This document shows positions 1 to 5,287 of a stretch of DNA of 7,560 bases, one piece after another. The position numbers were made by a program, and so were the translations under genes. The notes beneath the pieces were generated by a model. It was given only the letters and a program-made list of their open reading frames with translations, was not told where the DNA came from and ran no database searches. The DNA is from Flavobacteriales bacterium (lineage in GTDB: Bacteria; Bacteroidota; Bacteroidia; Flavobacteriales_D; Sanyastnellaceae), in contig JAPKAW010000083.1 in NCBI GenBank assembly GCA_028825055.1, positions 1 through 7,560 of the forward strand, written 5' to 3'. How positions within the stretch are numbered: the first letter of the stretch is position 1; each line of letters begins with the position of its first letter.

Positions 1-175
1 GTGAAGCCCGTTCGACATCCTCCAAACGGACTTTCAGTTCGATGGTGCCAAAATGATAACTGCTATCTCTCTGATTCAATATAACCGCTGGAATGGCATG
101 CTTTTCAAGCACCGCACGACGCAATTCAACAGCTGGCAGAAAACTCCCAGTATATATCGTGGTCCAATCTTTCAT
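1..175 (-). CDS. DUF2007-family small protein (partial, 3' end outside window)
   Basis: The first 58 residues of a small protein are visible; its C-terminus lies beyond base 1. It begins MKDWTTIYTG and carries the pattern of DUF2007 (putative signal-transducing) proteins: an aromatic start strand, a helix with an AVELRRAVLEKHAIPAVI-like stretch at about residues 15-32, then NQRDSSYHFG (34-43), a strand IELKVR and the closing ED-ERA. Family members are about 70-80 residues long and fold as a small alpha/beta domain of unknown molecular function. The start is well fixed: its ATG (175-173) overlaps the ftsH stop codon as ATGA, which suggests translational coupling. Similar small proteins sit between ftsH and cdsA in related genomes (from memory), so cdsA may follow to the left. 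The family call is by pattern recognition only. Confidence 0.72.
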   Translation of the reverse strand, partial: MKDWTTIYTGSFLPAVELRRAVLEKHAIPAVILNQRDSSYHFGTIELKVRLEDVERAS

Positions 176-2238
176 GCACCCACAATTGGTGCATCGGGAG
201 CTGATTCAGATCCATCCTCTGAGCTGTCTTCACTTCCAGCATCCAGATCAAGCGGTTTTGTTTCAATCGGTGCCGGAGCTTCCTCGTCTTTTGGAAGAGA
301 GGTCGCTTCTTCTGATGACGAAGCCACTGCAATCTCTTCAACCGATGCAAAAGGTCTTGCTCCTAGAATTCGCAAAAGGTCTTCCTTGAAGATTACCTCC
401 TTATCGAGCAAAGAATCCGCCAATTTCACCAATTTATCCTCATTCGTTCTGAGAATCTCTTTGGCACGATCATAAGATCCTTCGATCAGTTTACTGACTT
501 CCTCGTCAATGATTCGAGAGGTCTCTTCGCTGTATGGCTTTGTAAACGATTGGTCGCCCGAACTATCGTAATAGCTTCGGTTCCCAATTCGGGGGTTCAA
601 ACCATAAATCGTAACCATAGCATAAGCTTGCTTTGTCACTTTCTCTAAATCACTCAAGGCTCCCGTTGAAATCTTGTTGAACATGACTTCTTCTGCAGCT
701 CGACCTCCTAATGCAGCACACATTTCATCCACAAGCTGCTCCGTGGTGGTGATTTGTCGTTCTTCGGGTAGATACCATGCCGCACCAAGAGACTGACCTC
801 GAGGAACAATACTCACTTTTACAAGCGGAGACGCAAATTCGACCAACCAACTCACAAGAGCATGCCCCGCCTCGTGATAGGCAATTGTTTTCTTTTCAGA
901 TGCCGAAATAATCTTTGATCGCTTTTCCAATCCGCCAATAATGCGATCCACTGCATCCAAGAAATCTTGATGTGTCACCTCATTCTGTCCTTTTCGAGCG
1001 GCGAACAACGCAGCTTCATTGCAAACATTCGCTATGTCTGCTCCACTGAACCCAGGAGTTTGTCTAGATAAAAAGTCAACATCGATGGAAGCATCGATTT
1101 TGATCGGACGCAGGTGAACTTCAAAAATCTGTTTACGCTCTGTCAAGTCCGGCATGTCGACATAAATCTGGCGGTCAAATCTCCCAGCTCGCATCAAAGC
1201 CTTGTCCAAGATGTCCGCCCGATTCGTCGCTGCCAATATGATTACACCACTGTTGGTGCCAAAACCGTCCATCTCCGTGAGAAGCTGGTTCAAAGTGTTC
1301 TCACGCTCGTCATTGGAGCCCATACTCGCGTTTTTACCACGCGCACGTCCAATGGCATCAATCTCATCAATGAATATTATGGCCGGCGATTTCTCTTTGG
1401 CTTGCTTGAACAAATCGCGAACTCGTGAAGCTCCTACCCCAACGAACATCTCGACAAAATCAGAACCACTCAAAGAGAAAAACGGAACTTGAGCTTCTCC
1501 TGCAACAGCTTTAGCAAGCAAGGTTTTACCCGTTCCAGGAGGTCCCACAAGGAGCGCTCCTTTCGGGATTTTGGCCCCAAGATTGGTGTACTTCTCTGGA
1601 GCCTTCAGAAATTCGACAATTTCTTCTAACTCTTCTTTTGCTCCATCCAACCCGGCGACGTCACCAAAATTAATATCAGTGCCTTGCCCTTTCTCGAAAA
1701 GTTGGGCTTTGGATTTTCCAATATTGAATATCTGACCTCCTGCGGGGCCACCTCCTCCGAGTTTTCGCATAATCAGAACCCAAACACCGATCATGACTGC
1801 GAAAAACAACACGTAGATCAACATCTGTTGACCCCATTCATTTACGGGTTCATAGACATACTCGTAATCATACTGTTCAGATAGTTGCTTCAGATCCTCT
1901 AGATATGCATCTCCCACAGGTACGAAGAGCCAAAAATCCGATGAACGGTAAACCGTACTGATCAACGATTGATCATCTTGATCGGCGTTCATTCCCTCTC
2001 GGACCTCATCCCTGAGTAATATCGTGGCACGCTGCCCATCAAAGACTACGCTCTTGACATCGCCTTTCTCAATGTAGCTTTTGAACTCAGACCATTGAAT
2101 TTGACGACCGTCTTGTCCTGAATTGAGCAACAGCATACCCAACAAAACGAACCCAATAATGGCGTAAACCCAATAAAAATTTAGGTTTTGCTTTTTACCG
2201 CCTTTATCAGCGGGGGTGTTCTGATTGTTATCTTCCAT
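172..2238 (-). CDS. ftsH: ATP-dependent zinc metalloprotease FtsH
   Basis: Membrane-anchored AAA+ protease that extracts and degrades misfolded or short-lived membrane and cytosolic proteins as a hexamer. The 688 residues match the usual Bacteroidota length. In order: a hydrophilic N-terminus; TM1 at about 21-38; an extracytoplasmic domain at about 40-135; TM2 at about 138-157; a glycine-rich linker; then the AAA+ domain with Walker A GPPGTGKT (232-239), pore loop MFVG (264-267), Walker B IIFIDE (287-292) and second region of homology with arginine fingers in AGRFDR (351-356). The peptidase domain has the zinc motif HEAGH (455-459), with the likely third ligand Asp530 in GALSDLEK. A low-complexity acidic tail (about 632-685) follows LGARPF and should be disordered. 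The ATG at 2238 is the only plausible start, because an in-frame TAG lies 18 bases upstream. No Shine-Dalgarno is visible in the 19-base gap after rsfS. All key residues are present, so it should be active. Confidence 0.98.
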   Translation of the reverse strand: MEDNNQNTPADKGGKKQNLNFYWVYAIIGFVLLGMLLLNSGQDGRQIQWSEFKSYIEKGDVKSVVFDGQRATILLRDEVREGMNADQDDQSLISTVYRSSDFWLFVPVGDAYLEDLKQLSEQYDYEYVYEPVNEWGQQMLIYVLFFAVMIGVWVLIMRKLGGGGPAGGQIFNIGKSKAQLFEKGQGTDINFGDVAGLDGAKEELEEIVEFLKAPEKYTNLGAKIPKGALLVGPPGTGKTLLAKAVAGEAQVPFFSLSGSDFVEMFVGVGASRVRDLFKQAKEKSPAIIFIDEIDAIGRARGKNASMGSNDERENTLNQLLTEMDGFGTNSGVIILAATNRADILDKALMRAGRFDRQIYVDMPDLTERKQIFEVHLRPIKIDASIDVDFLSRQTPGFSGADIANVCNEAALFAARKGQNEVTHQDFLDAVDRIIGGLEKRSKIISASEKKTIAYHEAGHALVSWLVEFASPLVKVSIVPRGQSLGAAWYLPEERQITTTEQLVDEMCAALGGRAAEEVMFNKISTGALSDLEKVTKQAYAMVTIYGLNPRIGNRSYYDSSGDQSFTKPYSEETSRIIDEEVSKLIEGSYDRAKEILRTNEDKLVKLADSLLDKEVIFKEDLLRILGARPFASVEEIAVASSSEEATSLPKDEEAPAPIETKPLDLDAGSEDSSEDGSESAPDAPIVGA

Positions 2239-2257
2239 ATCTATTGGATACTTCTAA

Positions 2258-2614
2258 TCAAAGTTCTTCTACAGAATGAACAGCGGCATCGCCCCAAAGT
2301 TCCTCTAGGGCATAGCGTGTTCTTGCTTCTTCATGAAACACATGAACCACCACATCACTGTAGTCCAGGATAGCCCATTCTCCATTGCCCAATCCCTGCT
2401 TGCCCCAAGGTCTCTCATTCAAGCGATCTCGTGTCATGTCTTCTACAGCATGAGCCAATGCTTCAACTTGGGTTCTACTTGTGCCGTGTGCTACGACAAA
2501 CCAAGAAGCCACTGCATGTGGGACTTCTCTCAAGTCAAGCACCGTAATACGATGGCCTTTAACTTCTTGAAGTCCTTCAATAACTGCTTCTAGTAAGGGG
2601 GGCTGTACGGCCAA
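2258..2614 (-). CDS. rsfS: Ribosome silencing factor RsfS (YbeB/Iojap family), TTG start
   Basis: RsfS binds ribosomal protein uL14 on the large subunit and blocks subunit joining when nutrients are scarce. The 118 residues are of normal family length. Family motifs are in order: ITVLDLREV (23-31), WFVVAHGTSRTQVEALA (38-54), the EWAILDYSDVVVHVF core (79-93) and the C-terminal YALEELWGDA (101-110). No ATG or GTG is available at the N-terminus: an in-frame TAA at 2629-2627 is followed only by GAC CCC GAA CTT and then TTG at 2614, so TTG is the best start. No Shine-Dalgarno is seen before it. The gene is the first of a minus-strand set with ftsH (19 bases downstream) and the DUF2007 gene, and is divergent from birA. 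Confidence 0.93.
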   Translation of the reverse strand: MAVQPPLLEAVIEGLQEVKGHRITVLDLREVPHAVASWFVVAHGTSRTQVEALAHAVEDMTRDRLNERPWGKQGLGNGEWAILDYSDVVVHVFHEEARTRYALEELWGDAAVHSVEEL

Positions 2615-2746
2615 AAGTTCGGGGTCTTAAGCTATGAATAGAAGCCGCAAGGTACAAACCATGCACTCATCACATGGGGACAAGCTGAGAAAACATGCCA
2701 ATTGAATTTTCACGCCAACTTCCCTGTTATACGTTATTTTCGAACC
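2615..2746. promoter_or_regulatory. Divergent intergenic region between rsfS and birA
   Basis: This 132-base region is the only sizeable non-coding stretch and must hold the promoters for rsfS-ftsH (minus) and birA (plus). For birA the nearest match to the Bacteroidota -7 element TAnnTTTG is TATTTTCG at 2735-2742, without a convincing -33 TTTG at normal spacing. For rsfS I see only weak matches, such as TACCTTGC on the minus strand, also without a well-spaced -33. No riboswitch, long hairpin or repeat was recognised. The role as a promoter region is inferred from gene orientation. Confidence 0.6.
2735..2742 (+). promoter_or_regulatory. Candidate -7 element of birA
   Basis: TATTTTCG differs at one base from the Bacteroidota -7 consensus TAnnTTTG and ends 4 bases before the birA ATG. 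If it is real, transcription would start at or near the start codon and the mRNA would have no leader. No good -33 TTTG lies about 20 bases upstream, so confidence is low. Confidence 0.22.
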
Positions 2747-3595
2747 ATGCCAAACGGAAATTCTTCGGCGATACAATCTGACCTCTGGTACAAGGCTTTG
2801 CGGTTCCATTTCACGGAGATCTCCAGCACCAATGAAGCAGCCATGAGCTGGCTGCGTAGCAGCCGACCAAGTCAAATTGCGGTGTTCTCCGCCGAGCACC
2901 AAACGAGTGGTCGAGGTCAGCACGGTAGAGCATGGGAGCACCGAGCAGATAAAGACCTCGCTTGGAGTTTTGCAGTTCATTTTGAAAACCCTCGAAACGC
3001 TCGTGAAATCGATTCTGCATTTTGGTTTCGATTGAACATGGAAATTTCAGAAGCAGTCAAACGGTTCATTGAGAAATCCGGGGGGGATGACGCACCCATT
3101 CAGGTGGGCATCAAATGGCCCAATGACTTGTACGTAAGACAAACGGGTTCCTGGAAAAAATGCGCTGGGATATTGCTAGAAAATCACTGGAAAGGGCAGC
3201 ATTTGCATGGAATCGTTGTTGGCATTGGAGTGAATATCGCCCCTTTTGAGTCCGCGAAAGACTGGGCGGCATTGCAATCATTTTCCCATCATAAACTTCG
3301 GATAGCTACCTGTCAAAATCAGTTAGAGCAAGAATTCAAGACACTCTTCCCTCTCACTACGCTTGACTTTGACTCCATTACACCTGAGCGTTTCGCAGCG
3401 TACCAGAAAACGCTATATGGTTGGAACGAAGTGCTATCCTTTGAATGGAAAGGAGCGATCAATAAAGCACGTTTTCTTGGAGTATCGGACAAAGGGGAAG
3501 CCCAACTCGAGTGGATCAACGGGGTCCATGCAGGAATGACCACATCGCATTTTTCTGCGGGAGATCTCCGTTGGATGATACCAACCGAGCAATAA
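2747..3595 (+). CDS. birA: Biotin--[acetyl-CoA-carboxylase] ligase (class I, no DNA-binding domain)
   Basis: Joins biotin through biotinyl-AMP to a lysine of biotin-dependent carboxylases such as the acetyl-CoA carboxylase carrier protein. The 282 residues begin almost directly with the catalytic domain: STNEAA near residue 27, the biotin/AMP-binding loop SGRGQHGR (54-61), KWPNDLY with Lys123, KKCAGILLE with Lys138 (the equivalent of the E. coli BirA adenylate-contacting lysine) and GIGVNIA (159-165). A C-terminal SH3-like domain covers about 225-275. There is no N-terminal winged helix, so it should act only as an enzyme and not as the biotin operon repressor. The reading frame is open upstream to a TTG at 2702, but the ATG at 2747 is preferred: the extra 15 residues look unlike family N-termini. 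It ends 2 bases before the stop of the convergent SRPBCC gene. Confidence 0.95.
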   Translation: MPNGNSSAIQSDLWYKALRFHFTEISSTNEAAMSWLRSSRPSQIAVFSAEHQTSGRGQHGRAWEHRADKDLAWSFAVHFENPRNAREIDSAFWFRLNMEISEAVKRFIEKSGGDDAPIQVGIKWPNDLYVRQTGSWKKCAGILLENHWKGQHLHGIVVGIGVNIAPFESAKDWAALQSFSHHKLRIATCQNQLEQEFKTLFPLTTLDFDSITPERFAAYQKTLYGWNEVLSFEWKGAINKARFLGVSDKGEAQLEWINGVHAGMTTSHFSAGDLRWMIPTEQ

Positions 3596-3597
3596 AC

Positions 3598-4002
3598 TCA
3601 GTTCAAGGGAAACCGATTGACAATCTTCTCAACCATTCCGTCGAATATATTTTGCAAGGGCTTCTCAGCCATTATCCGCATGAATGGGTTCAATTCTGTA
3701 TCGCAAACAACTTGCACTTCCGTGCCAGTATCAGACGCCTCAATACGCACTTCCAAGCCAAACCGAATGGGCGTGCCTTGCTGAGAATTGAATTGAATAA
3801 ACTTAGGTCTTTGTTCGGACGTCTTCTTAATGACAACATCAAACCCTCCTTTCACTTTAAACTTACAGACATCCCCGTTAAGTTGAAAAGATTGCACTTG
3901 ATCCTCTGGCAAAAGAGATTCTAGATTTTCAAGTTTGGAGGCGAAGTCAAATAACTCTTCGGCTGTGCACCCAACTCTGGCAATGGGACTTTTGATTTCC
4001 AT
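3598..4002 (-). CDS. SRPBCC (START-like) family protein
   Basis: A 134-residue soluble protein with the plan of the SRPBCC/Bet v 1-like helix-grip fold: an opening strand EIKSPIARV, a helix in the pattern AEELFDFASKLENLESLLPE (14-33), a run of strands through about residue 105 (VCKFKVKGGFDVVIKK, then RFGLEVRIEA and TEVQVVCDTELNP) and a long closing helix (about 113-131). Proteins of this fold bind lipids or other hydrophobic ligands, but the ligand of this group is unknown. It closely resembles the small SRPBCC proteins found directly after pyrE in Flavobacteriia (from memory). The start ATG (4002-4000) shares one base with the pyrE stop (TAATG), so the two genes are almost certainly co-transcribed and translationally coupled. 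No signal peptide is seen; it should be cytosolic. Confidence 0.85.
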   Translation of the reverse strand: MEIKSPIARVGCTAEELFDFASKLENLESLLPEDQVQSFQLNGDVCKFKVKGGFDVVIKKTSEQRPKFIQFNSQQGTPIRFGLEVRIEASDTGTEVQVVCDTELNPFMRIMAEKPLQNIFDGMVEKIVNRFPLN

Positions 4003-4658
4003 TAAGATCTTGAATTTGCTTTACTCCATGCAACCGGATCTTTAGACCATTCATCCAGGGCAAGCCTATGCTCTTGCGTTATGTACCCTTCCTGCGCTGC
4101 CTGATCGAGCATAGTGGGGTAGTCCGTCAATGTACTGAACGCGCAATCGGCGTCTTCAAAAGCTTGCTCAGAGTCAGGAAAACCATAGGTAAAGATGGCT
4201 ATTAGCCCCTTCACCTCAATGCCCGCATTACGCAATGCATGGACGGCCTTCAAACTGCTTTGACCTGTTGAAATCAAATCTTCAATGACCACAACGTTGG
4301 ACACTGACGATAAATCCCCTTCGATATGGTTGCCCATTCCATGCGCTTTGGCATTGGACCGGACATAAATAAAAGGTAGACCCAATTCTTGAGCGACAAG
4401 AGCTCCCAAAGCAATACCTCCAGTAGCAACACCCGCGATCCCATCCACTTTTCCAAACCGACCTTCGACTTCTTCTGAGCACATTTGCCGAATGAAAGTT
4501 CGCACGTTAGGATGACTCAACGTCTTCCGATTGTCACAATAAATGGGGGATTTCCGACCACTCGCCCATGTAAATGGCTCATTAGGACGGAGTTGTATTG
4601 CTTTGATTCGCAATAAGAATTCCGCTAATTTACGCTTGCTTTCCACCGACAAAATCAT
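4002..4658 (-). CDS. pyrE: Orotate phosphoribosyltransferase
   Basis: Transfers phosphoribose from PRPP to orotate to give OMP, the fifth step of UMP synthesis. The 218 residues match the family length. Visible features: the N-terminal orotate-binding segment with FTWASGRKSPIYCDNR (29-44), IAGVATGGIALGA (74-86), the mobile catalytic loop YVRSNAKAHGMGN (98-110) with Arg100, Lys104 and His106, and the PRPP-binding signature VVVIEDLISTGQS (122-134). In the loop, the position of the second basic residue of the E. coli enzyme (RKEAKDHG) is Ser101, and the usual Asp of KDHG is Ala105. The first change appears common in Bacteroidota; the second is less usual. The ATG at 4658 fits the family N-terminus. 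The gene is divergent from the Nudix gene and their start codons are a few bases apart, so its promoter must lie inside the Nudix coding sequence. Confidence 0.97.
   Translation of the reverse strand: MILSVESKRKLAEFLLRIKAIQLRPNEPFTWASGRKSPIYCDNRKTLSHPNVRTFIRQMCSEEVEGRFGKVDGIAGVATGGIALGALVAQELGLPFIYVRSNAKAHGMGNHIEGDLSSVSNVVVIEDLISTGQSSLKAVHALRNAGIEVKGLIAIFTYGFPDSEQAFEDADCAFSTLTDYPTMLDQAAQEGYITQEHRLALDEWSKDPVAWSKANSRS
4602..4633 (+). promoter_or_regulatory. Candidate promoter of the Nudix gene, inside pyrE
   Basis: TTTG at 4602-4605 and TAATTTAC at 4626-4633 are separated by 20 bases. This fits the spacing of the Bacteroidota -33 TTTG / -7 TAnnTTTG promoter, with two mismatches in the -7 element. 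It lies within the first codons of pyrE on the opposite strand, where a promoter for the Nudix gene has to be. Pattern match only. Confidence 0.28.
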
Positions 4659-4662
4659 GACG

Positions 4663-4670
4663 CGAATGTA
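4663..4670 (-). promoter_or_regulatory. Candidate -7 element of pyrE
   Basis: Read on the minus strand, TACATTCG differs at one base from the -7 consensus TAnnTTTG and ends 4 bases before the pyrE ATG, the same layout as before birA. It covers the ATG (4666) of the divergent Nudix gene. No clear -33 TTTG was found about 20 bases upstream, so this is a weak call. Confidence 0.22.
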
Positions 4671-5268
4671 TGAAGTTTATATGCTTAATCGTCCAGTACT
4701 TTTTATCGAAAAATGGACCGGCACAGATTCATCTTTTGTGATCCATGAGCCCGACAACAAGAGCCTCAAAGATCTTGCGCAGATGCTTCGAATGCATCCG
4801 CATATTGTCCAAATTGAATTGATCTCAGACAATGTGGAGTCACTCTGGATCCGGTATTGTATGATGTACCGGGAAGTCCTTGCGGCCGGATGCGTTGTCG
4901 AAAACAACCTTGGTGATCTGCTCTGGATTGAAAGAAATGGGAAATGGGATTTACCCAAAGGCAAAGTCGAGAAATTCGAAAGTATTGAGGAAGCCGCTAT
5001 GCGAGAAGTTCAAGAAGAAACCGGAATCATCGCGCTGACCATTGCCTCGGAATTGGGCACAACCTACCACACATACGATGAAAATGGCACACCGGTTCTG
5101 AAAACTACATTTTGGTTCCATGCACGACACAACGGGGGGAAAACAGCGGGAACTCCGCAATTTGAAGAAGGCATTACATCGGTTCGCTGGAATCAACAAC
5201 CCACGAAGCAAACAATCTTCGATCGGGCATATCCTAGCCTAATCAGTTTGGTTCAGAAACTGCTGTGA
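4666..5268 (+). CDS. Nudix (NUDIX) hydrolase domain protein
   Basis: Member of the Nudix superfamily, which hydrolyses nucleoside diphosphates linked to another group; the substrate cannot be read from sequence. With the start at 4666 it has 200 residues. An N-terminal extension of about 70 residues (MYEVYMLNRP onward) precedes the Nudix domain, which begins near AAGCVVENNLGDLLWIER and contains a complete Nudix box, GX5EX7REVXEETGI, at 99-121. Glu and Arg of REVQEE supply the metal-binding catalytic centre, so activity is expected. This N-terminal layout is typical of the Nudix protein found divergent to pyrE in Flavobacteriia (from memory), where the proteins start with MYxV; this favours the ATG at 4666. 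An in-frame ATG at 4657 would add 3 residues and overlap the pyrE start by two bases; an ATG at 4543 lies deep in pyrE and is rejected. Confidence 0.92.
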   Translation: MYEVYMLNRPVLFIEKWTGTDSSFVIHEPDNKSLKDLAQMLRMHPHIVQIELISDNVESLWIRYCMMYREVLAAGCVVENNLGDLLWIERNGKWDLPKGKVEKFESIEEAAMREVQEETGIIALTIASELGTTYHTYDENGTPVLKTTFWFHARHNGGKTAGTPQFEEGITSVRWNQQPTKQTIFDRAYPSLISLVQKLL

Positions 5269-5287
5269 TTAACTCAATAATTACTGC
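5262..5287. terminator. Weak hairpin across the convergent Nudix / thioredoxin-like gene ends
   Basis: GTGATTA (5265-5271) and TAATTAC (5278-5284) can form a 7-pair stem with one G-U pair (plus-strand RNA) around a 6-base loop; beyond one mismatch, GC (5262-5263) pairs with GC (5286-5287). It spans both stop codons, which are 5 bases apart. There is no U-tract and the stem is A+T-rich, so intrinsic termination is uncertain; on the minus strand the stem is weaker. Confidence 0.2.

Noticed and set aside
172..360. Acidic low-complexity tail of FtsH as something unusual
   Set aside because: Disordered acidic C-terminal tails are common in Bacteroidota FtsH proteins.
53..475. Plus-strand open frame of 140 codons opposite the end of ftsH
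   Set aside because: It is antisense to the well-supported ftsH and DUF2007 genes and its protein is serine-rich and family-less, as expected of a shadow frame.
2702..2746. Upstream TTG start for birA adding 15 residues
   Set aside because: The extra residues do not resemble family N-termini and lie in the probable promoter region; the ATG at 2747 gives a normal start.
3079..3085. Run of seven G in birA as a possible frameshift site
   Set aside because: The frame reads through it correctly (KSGGDDAP) with conserved motifs on both sides, so there is no sign of a shift.
3570..3585. GTTGG/CCAAC hairpin near the end of birA as a terminator
   Set aside because: The stem has only 5 pairs, lies in coding sequence and is not followed by a U-tract.
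4543..4656. Longer Nudix N-terminus starting inside pyrE
   Set aside because: It would overlap over 110 bases of pyrE on the other strand, and the MYEV start at 4666 matches related proteins.
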